Part shown: positions 18,317-27,291 of the stretch, one piece after another
How positions within the stretch are numbered: position 1 is the first letter of the stretch
Layout of the letters: every line of letters begins with the position of its first letter
Assembly: GCF_963860125.1 (NCBI RefSeq)
Contig: NZ_CAWLFA010000001.1
Span: 1,922,001 to 1,986,000, forward strand
Reading direction: 5' to 3'
Source: Picosynechococcus sp. PCC 7002
GTDB taxonomy: Bacteria > Cyanobacteriota > Cyanobacteriia > Cyanobacteriales > MRBY01
DNA length: 64,000 nucleotides
The notes under the pieces: model-generated
Seen by the model: the letters and a program-made list of their open reading frames with translations, nothing else
What the model was told of the DNA's origin: nothing
Databases searched by the model: none
Made by a program: the position numbers and the translations under genes

Positions 18317-19555
18317 TTAAAGTGCCAAAAGATGACTAGCGATACGGTTCGCTGCACCAGCCGTACCCATGCGTTCTTGGCCGTTGATGGCGATCGCCTG
18401 GAGTAAATCAGGATGACTCAGCAAAAAATCTACTTTATCAGGAACGGCTTTGGGGCGAGAACAAAGAAGCACGGATTCTCCCAGGAGCCGGGTTTGGGCC
18501 TCAGCGAAGGCCGGGGTAAATTGGGGGCCAGCACCGACGATGGTCAAAGCAGGCTTTCCCAGGCCAACAAATTGTTCGGTGGCCGTACCCGCCATGGCGA
18601 TCGCCAAATCAGCACAGTGCAAACTTTCGGCATAGCGATGTTGGGTGAAGACAAGCTGAGCTTTATTTTGCTGGAAAACCTGGGCTTCAGGATCACCAAA
18701 CGTGAGTTCAGTGGGCTGGGAATCGAGTTTTTGCCAACCTAAAGAGGACAAACAGTCGAAGAATTCTTTTGGGTCGAGACTAGGGGCGATCGCCGCCATA
18801 AAATTCACCGCCTGGTACTTTTCCACAAATAATTGTGCGGCTTGGAGAATTTTTTGCCAATTGTGTAGGGCTTCCGGGGGGCGCGAACCGGGCAGCAAGA
18901 CAAAGGTCAAAGTTTGTTTTGTTTCCTTCTGGGGCAAATTTTCAGGAGGTTCGAGGCCATCCATCATTGGGTTCCCCAAATTTACGGCGGGAATCTTGTA
19001 GGTTGTTAAAACATCGGTGGTGAGGCGATCGCGCGGATAGACAGCGACACAATTTTTCCGACTGAGCAGCCACCGTTCCCAGGGCAAATAAACTGACCCA
19101 AACCACTTTTCGAGGGCAGAAGTTTTCGGGAGCCAATTTCCCTGGCGATCGCGCAAATAATATTCTGACTTTGCTGTCCCCACAAAAGCATATCGGCAAC
19201 CACTGAGCCAAGCAAAAATGAGCGGGACAATATCACCCACCGCAAGAATTAAGGACTTTTCTTGTCCTTGGTTTTTCCAGCGTTTCACAGCCTGATATTG
19301 TTGCCAAGTGAGCTGCAGTAAACCCCCTTTAAGATCCCGCATTAATTGCCGATTATCCATATAAACAAACCCCCCAGAAGGCATTTGCTGGGTACGACCA
19401 ATGATTGGTATATCTAACTTTTGGTAGGCATGACCTGTACCAACAATAGGCAACGCAGCGAGGCTCACCTCTGGGTTTTGGGCTTGGATGGCGCTGAGGA
19501 TTTGGACGGCGATCACATCTTCTCCGTGGCCATTACTGAGACATAAAATCCGCAT
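18317..19555 (-). CDS. Lipid-A-disaccharide-synthase-related protein
   Basis: This 412-residue protein is of a cyanobacterial family (TIGR03492 type) distantly related to LpxB and with GT-B-like architecture. The N-terminus L-C-L-S-N-G-H-G-E-D matches the family, and G-T-A-T-E-Q-F-V-G-L-G-K-P is the nucleotide-sugar-binding-like C-terminal motif. It is not a proven LpxB, and most cyanobacteria make atypical lipid A or none. The gene is 3 bp from the esterase gene upstream on the same strand, suggesting an operon. Confidence 0.82.
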   Translation of the reverse strand: MRILCLSNGHGEDVIAVQILSAIQAQNPEVSLAALPIVGTGHAYQKLDIPIIGRTQQMPSGGFVYMDNRQLMRDLKGGLLQLTWQQYQAVKRWKNQGQEKSLILAVGDIVPLIFAWLSGCRYAFVGTAKSEYYLRDRQGNWLPKTSALEKWFGSVYLPWERWLLSRKNCVAVYPRDRLTTDVLTTYKIPAVNLGNPMMDGLEPPENLPQKETKQTLTFVLLPGSRPPEALHNWQKILQAAQLFVEKYQAVNFMAAIAPSLDPKEFFDCLSSLGWQKLDSQPTELTFGDPEAQVFQQNKAQLVFTQHRYAESLHCADLAIAMAGTATEQFVGLGKPALTIVGAGPQFTPAFAEAQTRLLGESVLLCSRPKAVPDKVDFLLSHPDLLQAIAINGQERMGTAGAANRIASHLLAL

Positions 19556-19558
19556 CGG

Positions 19559-20179
19559 TTAACCCCCAAATAAAAACTGTTTTGTTTCTTGCACAAGCGT
19601 GTCTAAGCAATTACCTAAACTGTGGTCACTGTCGAGAGAAATCAACGTTGTCCAGGGTCGCTCTTTACAATAATCTTCGCTTACTTGAATGGGTACTGTT
19701 TCATCATGAATGCCGTGGAGAATTAACGTTGATATTGTATTTTTAAACGAATAATTCGCGTAAGTTTCTGCATCTTGAAAAAAGTTGTAGTGGAGGGGAA
19801 TTTCCCGTTGGTAGCTGTAATGAAACACCGGACGATAAATTTTCTTTTGCCATTCTGCGATGGTAGTTTCGCCTAAGCGACGACGCCAATTGGTGGTGAA
19901 TTGGAAAGCCGGGGCCAGTAAAACAATTTTTTTAACCAGTTCTGGACATTGTTCCGCCAGGATTGCCGCTGTCAGTCCCCCCAAACTTGAACCAATGATG
20001 TAACTGGGTTCTGTGAGCAGGGGTTTAAGCTGCGCCAGTTGTCGGGAAATAGTCAAGCCACCGAAATCGTCTTGATTGAGATCGGGAATAACGAGATCAG
20101 GGATATGTTCGGCAAAATATTGGGCTTTGCGGGATTGGGGACTAGAAGCGAAGCCGTGGAGATAGAGGGTGCGGGTCAT
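19559..20179 (-). CDS. YqiA/YcfP-like alpha/beta-fold esterase
   Basis: This 206-residue hydrolase has the fold's early L-H-G-F-A-S-S-P motif and nucleophile elbow G-S-S-L-G-G near residue 65. A late D-E-T-V acid and D-S-D-H-S histidine complete a plausible catalytic triad. Family members hydrolyse small acyl esters. The natural substrate is unknown. It lies just upstream of the LpxB-related gene (3 bp), so the two are probably co-transcribed. Confidence 0.8.
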   Translation of the reverse strand: MTRTLYLHGFASSPQSRKAQYFAEHIPDLVIPDLNQDDFGGLTISRQLAQLKPLLTEPSYIIGSSLGGLTAAILAEQCPELVKKIVLLAPAFQFTTNWRRRLGETTIAEWQKKIYRPVFHYSYQREIPLHYNFFQDAETYANYSFKNTISTLILHGIHDETVPIQVSEDYCKERPWTTLISLDSDHSLGNCLDTLVQETKQFLFGG

Positions 20180-20250
20180 CAGCCAGGGAAACGGACAGCA
20201 CAGACCATCATCTAATATTTTGGGTGTTTGGGCGAAGGGCGATCGCCTTT

Positions 20251-20838
20251 CTATTCGTCATCAAGAGTCTCAAGAATCGCATTTTCATAAAGATCAGCCA
20301 CAGCACATTCAAATTCAATACTGGGGAGCCAAAAGGTTTCGTCGGGGCCGTAGTCGCTGTAACCCCACATCCGGCCCGATTGCCGTTGGTAAAGGGCCAC
20401 AGAAATTTGTTGACTGTCGATTAAAACATATTCCTGGAGGCTGGGAATTTGCCGATAGAGCTTTAGTTTACGGCTTTGGTCATAGTTGGCGGTGCTGGGA
20501 GAAAGGACTTCTACAATCACCGTGGGATGTTGGATAAATTGATTATTGCGGCGGTCATCGGGATGGCAGGTCACCACAAGATCGGGATAAAAATATCGCT
20601 GATTTTTTTGATCCTGCACTTTGACATCGGCGACAAAGGCTTCACAACCTCGTTTTGCGAGATGAGAGCGTAATGCAGCGTACAGATTGAGATAAATCCT
20701 ACCGTGATTCACGCTACCACCAGTCATCGCAATAATTTCGCCATCAATGTATTCATACCGGAGTTCCTGGGTAGCTTCCCAGTCGAGGTATTCCTCCGGG
20801 GTCATTTTTCTAGAAGGTACATTGAGGTTCGCAATCAT
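20251..20838 (-). CDS. Uma2 family protein (DUF820, restriction-endonuclease-like fold)
   Basis: This 195-residue protein is of the Uma2 (DUF820) family, greatly expanded in cyanobacteria. It shows M-T-P-E-E-Y-L-D-W-E, Y-E-Y-I-D-G-E-I near residue 30, F-Y-P-D-L-V-V and V-E-V-L-S-P-S-T, which carry the acidic residues of a PD-(D/E)xK-like site. The usual lysine is not obvious. Nuclease activity is assumed from fold only. No partner toxin or methylase gene is adjacent. Confidence 0.87.
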   Translation of the reverse strand: MIANLNVPSRKMTPEEYLDWEATQELRYEYIDGEIIAMTGGSVNHGRIYLNLYAALRSHLAKRGCEAFVADVKVQDQKNQRYFYPDLVVTCHPDDRRNNQFIQHPTVIVEVLSPSTANYDQSRKLKLYRQIPSLQEYVLIDSQQISVALYQRQSGRMWGYSDYGPDETFWLPSIEFECAVADLYENAILETLDDE

Positions 20839-21023
20839 GGCGGCTGCTTTTTCTATTTCAAACCGATGGTTCTATTGTAGTGGGCGGGATTGCGGTGATT
20901 AAGGCGATCGCCCCTGAATCTCTTTTGCTGTGTGATTACCGTTTCCATTGCGGTACAAGCTTATTAGCAGATAAGGTTTAATGTTGGCAGAGGGGTTAGC
21001 CTGCGTTTTTTGTTTATGGTGTT

Positions 21024-23492
21024 ATGAATCAGCCGGATTTTTTGCGATTACAAAAAGCCTTATCCATCGAAGCAGAACGAGGCTTTCAGGATCTCCAGGG
21101 CCATCAGCATCGGTTTAGCGAATTTCTTTGCTTGAGTTTTGGCGCAGTTCCCCCGGCAGGCATTGATCCGGATCAGCGACGCCGGTGGCAGGGATTTGCC
21201 CAGAAATTTGCCGATTACCCCGTGGCAACGTTAGGCGATCGCCGTCTTTTGGTAGCCGGGGCGAGACGTTTTTTGCAGCAACTTAAACAAGAGCTAGAAC
21301 AGCCAAGCCAGATTGCTCCCAAAGCGAAACTGCCCCGCACCCAATCGGTCTGTGAAAGTAATGTCAAAAGTTCAACCTATGGCAAGAGAATTTCCCTGGA
21401 TCAACCGTTGATGTATTTGCCAGGCATCGGGCCGAAACGCAGCAACCAATTGGCAAAGCTAGGTTTAGAGACGGTGCGGGATGCACTCTTTTACTACCCC
21501 CGACAGCACATCGACTATGCCAAGCAGGTCAAAATCACTGACCTAGAAGCGGGAGAAACGGTGACCCTGGTGGGCCATGTGGTGCGTTGCAATATTTTTA
21601 CCAGCCCGAAAAACCAGAAGCTCAGTATTTTCGAACTCTGGTTGCGGGATAGCAGTGGCCGCATTAAGCTCAGTCGTTTCTATGCGGGCACCCGTTACAG
21701 TAATCGGGGTTGGCAAGAAAAAATGAAACGGCAATATCCCCAGGGGGTGGCGATCGCCGCGTCGGGATTGGTGAAAAAAAATAAATATGGCCTCACCCTC
21801 GACAACCCAGAAATTGAGGTGCTCGACAGCAGTGGCGCTGATATCAAATCCCTGAAAATTGGCCGAGTATTGCCCGTTTATCCCCTCACGGAAGGGGTCC
21901 CCGCCGACCTAATTCGGAAGGTGGTCATTAACTCTCTACCTGCCATTGCGCAGCTTAAGGATGCTTTTCCCACCGCTTTTCGGGAGCAACACGGCTTGAT
22001 GAAACTCCAAGAGGCGATCGCCAATATTCATTTCCCAGAAAATGCCGAAATTCTCCAACAGGCGCGGCAACGGCTGGTTTTCGATGAATTTTTCTACTTG
22101 CAACTGGGTTTCCTCCAACGGCGGCAACAGGAGAAAGCGAGCCAAAAAAGTGCTGTGTTTATTCCCCAGGGGGAACTCATTAAACGTTTTGAAAAACTGC
22201 TGCCCTTCCAACTCACCAACGCTCAGCAACGGGTGATCACTGAAATTCTTGCGGATCTGGCCCAGTCAACGCCAATGAATCGCCTTGTCCAGGGGGATGT
22301 GGGGGCGGGGAAAACTGTCGTGGCAGTCTTTGCAATCCTGGCCGCGATCCAGTCTGGCTACCAAGCCGCTCTCATGGCGCCCACCGAAGTCCTTGCCGAG
22401 CAGCATTACCGGAAATTGGTGGGCTGGTTTAACCTGCTCCATCTGCCCGTTGAACTGCTCACGGGTTCGACAAAAACGAAAAAACGTCGGGAAATCCATA
22501 GTCAATTGCAAACGGGAGAACTCAAAGTTCTCGTCGGCACCCACGCCCTAATCGAAGATCCGGTACAGTTCCAAAATCTCGGCCTGGTGGTGATCGACGA
22601 ACAGCACCGCTTTGGTGTCCAACAGCGGGGGAGACTCCTCGCCAAGGGGAAAGCGCCTCACGTCCTGACCATGACCGCCACCCCGATTCCCCGGAGCTTG
22701 GCCCTCACCCTCCATGGGGACTTGGATGTTAGTCAAATTGATGAGCTGCCCCCCGGTCGCCAACCCATCGATACGCGGGTGATCAAAGGAGGCGATCGCC
22801 ACAAAGCCTACGAACTGATTAAGCGGGAAGTAGCCCAGGGTCGCCAAGCCTACGTCATTTTTCCGCTAATTGAAGAATCCGAAAAACTCGAAGCTAAGGC
22901 CGCCGTCGCCGAACACCAAAGGCTTTCTGAGCAAGTGTTCAAGAGCTTTAACGTGGGTTTACTGCACGGCCGCATGAAATCCGAGGAAAAAGACGCCGCC
23001 CTCAATGCTTTCCGCGATAACCAAAACCACATTATTGTTTCCACCACTGTGATCGAAGTGGGGGTTGATGTGCCCAATGCGACGGTAATGCTGATCGAAA
23101 ATGCCGAACGCTTTGGCCTCTCCCAGTTGCACCAGTTGCGGGGGCGTGTCGGTCGGGGTCAACATCAATCCCACTGTTTGCTCGTCACCAATAGTAAAAA
23201 TCCTGATTCCCAAACTCGTCTCCGGGTGTTGGAGCAATCCACCGACGGTTTTTTTATCTCAGAAATGGATCTACGCCTGCGGGGGCCGGGGGAAGTGCTG
23301 GGGACGAAACAGTCGGGGCTACCAGATTTTGCCCTAGCCAGTCTGACAGAAGATCAAGAGGTTTTACTTATTGCCCGACAAGCGGCAGAACAATTGCTCA
23401 AAATTGATCCTCTCCTAGAGCAATATCCCCTGATGCAACAGGAACTCCAGCGCAAATACCAAAAATTGTTGGGGGCTGACGTCCTGACCTAG
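21024..23492 (+). CDS. recG: ATP-dependent DNA helicase RecG
   Basis: This 822-residue helicase remodels stalled forks and branched DNA. The N-terminus has a cyanobacterial extension (about 1-120). It is followed by the wedge OB-fold (about 165-270) and two RecA-like domains with P-loop G-D-V-G-A-G-K-T, box II V-I-D-E-Q-H-R-F, M-T-A-T-P-I-P-R-S and the helicase C motif Q-L-R-G-R-V-G-R-G. The length is longer than E. coli RecG because of the extension. The stop overlaps the convergent EamA gene by 4 bp. Confidence 0.95.
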   Translation: MNQPDFLRLQKALSIEAERGFQDLQGHQHRFSEFLCLSFGAVPPAGIDPDQRRRWQGFAQKFADYPVATLGDRRLLVAGARRFLQQLKQELEQPSQIAPKAKLPRTQSVCESNVKSSTYGKRISLDQPLMYLPGIGPKRSNQLAKLGLETVRDALFYYPRQHIDYAKQVKITDLEAGETVTLVGHVVRCNIFTSPKNQKLSIFELWLRDSSGRIKLSRFYAGTRYSNRGWQEKMKRQYPQGVAIAASGLVKKNKYGLTLDNPEIEVLDSSGADIKSLKIGRVLPVYPLTEGVPADLIRKVVINSLPAIAQLKDAFPTAFREQHGLMKLQEAIANIHFPENAEILQQARQRLVFDEFFYLQLGFLQRRQQEKASQKSAVFIPQGELIKRFEKLLPFQLTNAQQRVITEILADLAQSTPMNRLVQGDVGAGKTVVAVFAILAAIQSGYQAALMAPTEVLAEQHYRKLVGWFNLLHLPVELLTGSTKTKKRREIHSQLQTGELKVLVGTHALIEDPVQFQNLGLVVIDEQHRFGVQQRGRLLAKGKAPHVLTMTATPIPRSLALTLHGDLDVSQIDELPPGRQPIDTRVIKGGDRHKAYELIKREVAQGRQAYVIFPLIEESEKLEAKAAVAEHQRLSEQVFKSFNVGLLHGRMKSEEKDAALNAFRDNQNHIIVSTTVIEVGVDVPNATVMLIENAERFGLSQLHQLRGRVGRGQHQSHCLLVTNSKNPDSQTRLRVLEQSTDGFFISEMDLRLRGPGEVLGTKQSGLPDFALASLTEDQEVLLIARQAAEQLLKIDPLLEQYPLMQQELQRKYQKLLGADVLT

Positions 23493-24337
23493 GGGGCAAC
23501 ATCGCCGGTTTTTTTCAAACAGAAACTCCCTCCTAAAATTAGGGAAGCGCCCAGAATAATATTTACGGAAAGCTCTTCTTGGAAAAAGACGATGCCACAG
23601 ACAATAGTGCTTAAAATTTCGAGATAACAGAGGAGGGCTGTGGTCGAAGCTTTGAGTTTACTAAGGGCAGAAAAAAACAGCATAAAACCAATAATCCCGA
23701 TGGAAATACCGTAAATCCCTCCCATGGTGAACTGAAATAGGTTGGGCCAAGGTTGAGTTCCTAGCAGAAAAGGAAAGGAAACGACGCCAGCAACAAGGTT
23801 TTGGTAAAAAATCAGCCGATATACCGAAAAATCAGCGGCTTTAACTTTGTACATCACCACAGTAGACGCCACCAAAACGGCGGCAATGAGAACGCTGGTA
23901 AGACCCAAGAAGCTCCGGCTCGATAGACTAATTTCCGCATCAGCGTAGATAACGATGATCCCCAAAATGAAGCAGGGTAATAGCCACAGGTTACGGTGGG
24001 GAATTGTTTCTTTGAGAAAAATCCAACTCAATAGGGTCGTAAATAGGGGCCAGGTGTAGAGGATCACGACGGCACTGCTGAGGTCGGCATAGCTAAAGCC
24101 AATGATGTAGCATAATCCCCGCACGGCATCGAGAAAGGAAATGAGCAACAAAAAAGGAGTTGCGCCCCAAAAAAGAGGTTCCCGACGGTAAAGGAATAAA
24201 CCTGAGACGAAGATTAGGGGAATGCCCGCCCGAAAAAAGGTCATCACGAGGGGAGACAAAGCGGCCAGTTTGATAAAGACGCCGGAGGTCCCCAAAATCA
24301 GGGTGGCGATCGCCAATTGCAGTACAGGACTCATCAA
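23489..24337 (-). CDS. EamA/DMT family membrane transporter
   Basis: This 282-residue protein has about ten hydrophobic helices arranged as two EamA repeats, each with a conserved polar/proline signature (L-G-T-S-G-V-F-I-K near the start, I-I-L-G-A-S-L-I-L-G-G near the end). Members of the drug/metabolite transporter superfamily export metabolites, but the substrate is unknown here. It is a single-gene unit overlapping the end of recG. Confidence 0.85.
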   Translation of the reverse strand: MMSPVLQLAIATLILGTSGVFIKLAALSPLVMTFFRAGIPLIFVSGLFLYRREPLFWGATPFLLLISFLDAVRGLCYIIGFSYADLSSAVVILYTWPLFTTLLSWIFLKETIPHRNLWLLPCFILGIIVIYADAEISLSSRSFLGLTSVLIAAVLVASTVVMYKVKAADFSVYRLIFYQNLVAGVVSFPFLLGTQPWPNLFQFTMGGIYGISIGIIGFMLFFSALSKLKASTTALLCYLEILSTIVCGIVFFQEELSVNIILGASLILGGSFCLKKTGDVAP

Positions 24338-24573
24338 AGGTTTTTAGACAGTGTAGAAAACAGGCCACAGAGACCGACCTATGTAAGGTAACCCCCAACA
24401 ACTCCTAGCGCTAGCCCCTGACAAGATCAAAAACAACATGATCGCCCAAAAATAGTTAATTAAATTCTCAATAATATTGAAAAACTCTTTTATTAGTAGA
24501 TTGTACTTAAACGAACCTGTTATCTTAGAAAAGTTGAAATAACAGTGATTACACGCAAGCGCTGGAGCACACT

Positions 24574-25212
24574 ATGACACAGACTCTCACCGCCCAGGAT
24601 GCCTTTCGGGCCGCCTACGAAAACCGCTACACCTGGGATCAAGATTTTCCCGGCTTTACTGCCACCGTTACCTTTACCCACGGCGACCAGAGCTACACCG
24701 GCACAGTAGCCATCAAAGCCGATATGTCCTTTGAGGTCACAGGGATTGAAGCCGAAGCAGCAAAAAAAGAAATCGAAGGTCAACTGTGGGAAATCACTGT
24801 CCACCGAGTACGCCGCTCCTTTGAAGACAGCCACGGCAAAAATAGCTTTGAATTTGGCGAAAAGTTTGCCGACGGTGCCCAGGAAATCCAAGTGACTGGC
24901 GCGTCCATGGGGAATTCCTACAAAATCAAAAATAATGTCGTTACCTTTGTGAACCGCAAGATCCGCGACATCATCGTTAACATCAATACCTTTGACGTGC
25001 TCAATACCGACGAAGGCTATCTTTCTTTGGGCTATGATTCGGTCTATTTTGATGCGGCCACCAAAGAACCCAAAGCGGGTAAGAGCCTTTTCCGGGATAG
25101 CTTCGAAAAAGTTAGCGGTTACTATGTCCTCACCCGTCGGGAGATCACTTACCTAGAAAACGATCAAGAAGTTGATAAAAAAGTGTTTACCTTCACTGAT
25201 ATTCAATTTTAG
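24574..25212 (+). CDS. DUF3386 family protein
   Basis: This 212-residue soluble protein follows the cyanobacterial DUF3386 pattern: A-F-R-A-A-Y-E-N-R-Y-T-W at residues 10-21, P-G-F-x-A, then a beta-rich body ending K-x-F-T-F-T. No activity has been assigned to the family that I know of. The 236-bp upstream region is A+T-rich and contains its promoter. Codon use resembles the core genes. Confidence 0.8.
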   Translation: MTQTLTAQDAFRAAYENRYTWDQDFPGFTATVTFTHGDQSYTGTVAIKADMSFEVTGIEAEAAKKEIEGQLWEITVHRVRRSFEDSHGKNSFEFGEKFADGAQEIQVTGASMGNSYKIKNNVVTFVNRKIRDIIVNINTFDVLNTDEGYLSLGYDSVYFDAATKEPKAGKSLFRDSFEKVSGYYVLTRREITYLENDQEVDKKVFTFTDIQF

Positions 25213-25252
25213 AGCGTGATCTAGGACATTATGTCGTTCTATTTGTGGTGAA

Positions 25253-27013
25253 CTAACCTTTTTCTAGATTTTGTTCCCAAAGTTCAGCAAAGTCTTTAGC
25301 GCAAATAGGACGACTATAGTAATAACCTTGTAACTTATTACAACCAACACTTTTGAGATAATTAACTTGCTCAATAGTTTCTACTCCCTCTGCGATGACT
25401 TCTATCTGTAAGCTATGGGCAAGGGCAATGATAGAGTTGGTAATTGCAACATCGTCTTTGTCTAGGGGAATACCACGAACAAAAGATTGATCTATTTTTA
25501 AATAATCTAAAGAAAAACGCTTCAGATAGCTCAAAGAAGAAAAGCCAGTCCCAAAATCATCCAAAGCAGTAATCAAACCCAAATTGTGTAAATCCTCTAA
25601 AGTCTTTACTGCGTTTTGTATATTGTTAATCAGTAATCCTTCTGTAATTTCTAATTCTAATTGACTTGGTTTAAGAGAGGTTTCTTTTAAGATCTTGGAA
25701 ACATCATCCACTAACTGAGGCTGTTGGAACTGTTTTCCTGATAAATTAACAGCCACGCAAAGTTCAGGAAAACCATCTTTAGTCCATTGTTGATTTTGGT
25801 AACAAGCAGTTTTAAGAACCCAATCACTGATGTTAATAATTAAATCACTTGCTTCTGCAATGGGGATGAATATACCAGGGGATATAAACCCATGTTCATG
25901 ATGACGCCATCGCAATAAAGCTTCAGCACCAGTAATGTTTCCTGTTTTGACATCAATTTGTGGTTGGTAAAAAAGTTCTAACTCTTCTCTCTCTAAGGCA
26001 CGATATAAATCTCTCTCTAACTGAAAACGGCTGCGTAATTTTTCATTGGTTTCTACCGAATAAAAGCGATAAATATTCCGCCCTTCTTCCTTGGCTAAAT
26101 TGAGGGCGGTTTCTGCTTGATTGATGATTTCTTGGGGCTCTACCTTGCCTTCATCATAAACAGTGATCCCCATAGTCGCACTCAGATAAATATCTTCATG
26201 TTTGACCGTCACTTTTTGATTGATGATAGTTAAGAGTTTTTGAGAGTATTTTTCTAAATCCTCTAAAGATATTAAATGGGGGTAAATAATCGCAAATGTA
26301 TCGGTATTTATTTTCGCCAATAAGTCATTATCACCAATTGCTTGAGTTAATTGTTGAGCAATTGTTCTTAAAATTAAATTCCCATAATCTCTGCCTAAAT
26401 GAGTATTGATGTTTGTGAAATTGTCTAGATCTAGAAACAATACGGCCAAGGATTGATTGCGACATTGAGCGTTGTAAATTTCTTTTTGTAGTAGTGCTTG
26501 AAATAAATGGAGATTCGGCAAGGATGTGGTGTGATCGTAGTTTTTTAATTGTTCGATTAATTCATCTAATTTAGAAATCGTGTATAGGGTATCGGCCATT
26601 AAAACGCCTACTTCGTCTTGAAAATGTGTTGGCAGCTTTGGGATTTGATTGTTTTCTAAATATTTCCTTAAGCCTTTTGCTGTAACACTGATCGGCAATA
26701 ATAGTTTTTGTAACGTAAAAAGAGTAACGGCTGTTCCAATTAATGTAGCGAGGAGTGCGACTACTAAAACGCGAATTTTTGTATCTGTACTTAGGGTGGT
26801 AACGCTAATGGAATAAAAGAACAAAGTCAATAATGGTATATGGGTTCCTAGAAACGCCACTAACATTATCTTGCCCAAATAGCTCTTAGGACGACTGAGC
26901 CTAGAAATATTGGCATACCAATTAAGTTGGTGCTTTTCTTGTTTCATTTTGTATTGATTTTTCATGCCCAAAAAGCTTTCTTTTGTCTGCAACCATTGAA
27001 GTAATAATAGCAT
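25253..27013 (-). CDS. Membrane GGDEF-EAL protein; degenerate GGDEF, probable c-di-GMP phosphodiesterase
   Basis: This 586-residue protein has two N-terminal membrane helices (about 48-68 and 80-102), a linker, a GGDEF domain and an EAL domain. The GGDEF signature is replaced by N-T-D-T-F, so cyclase activity is unlikely. The EAL domain looks intact: G-A-E-A-L-L-R-W, N-L-S in A-V-N-L-S-G-K, E-I-T-E-G, D-D-F-G-T-G-F, Y-L-K-I-D and E-G-V-E-T. The likely role is c-di-GMP hydrolysis at the membrane. The gene is clearly more A+T-rich than its neighbours and has no HIP1 octamer, hinting at later acquisition. The start is uncertain (26965 is an alternative). Confidence 0.85.
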   Translation of the reverse strand: MLLLLQWLQTKESFLGMKNQYKMKQEKHQLNWYANISRLSRPKSYLGKIMLVAFLGTHIPLLTLFFYSISVTTLSTDTKIRVLVVALLATLIGTAVTLFTLQKLLLPISVTAKGLRKYLENNQIPKLPTHFQDEVGVLMADTLYTISKLDELIEQLKNYDHTTSLPNLHLFQALLQKEIYNAQCRNQSLAVLFLDLDNFTNINTHLGRDYGNLILRTIAQQLTQAIGDNDLLAKINTDTFAIIYPHLISLEDLEKYSQKLLTIINQKVTVKHEDIYLSATMGITVYDEGKVEPQEIINQAETALNLAKEEGRNIYRFYSVETNEKLRSRFQLERDLYRALEREELELFYQPQIDVKTGNITGAEALLRWRHHEHGFISPGIFIPIAEASDLIINISDWVLKTACYQNQQWTKDGFPELCVAVNLSGKQFQQPQLVDDVSKILKETSLKPSQLELEITEGLLINNIQNAVKTLEDLHNLGLITALDDFGTGFSSLSYLKRFSLDYLKIDQSFVRGIPLDKDDVAITNSIIALAHSLQIEVIAEGVETIEQVNYLKSVGCNKLQGYYYSRPICAKDFAELWEQNLEKG

Positions 27014-27291
27014 TTAATTATTTTAACAAGAATATGTATTTATTTTGCATGAATTAAATATTTGTTTCGTTTTACCAATGCCATCTAGTAAAACACTAGA
27101 GAAATAGGATTTAAAACAGCCAATCATTTTAGTGCCAAAAATAAATCTATAACTTTTAAAGTCCAAAATAAGCCGTTTTTAGGGGCTATTCAAGGGGTGT
27201 CCAAGCAGTAATAAATAATATATTTTTGTCGTTCTGGAGATCTCTTGAGATTGAAGGATAAGAGAGACTTTTAAGTGATTTGTTAGTTGGC

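Noticed and set aside
20251..20838. Uma2 gene as part of a mobile or restriction system
   Set aside because: The family is widespread in cyanobacterial chromosomes and no methylase, transposase or repeats flank it.
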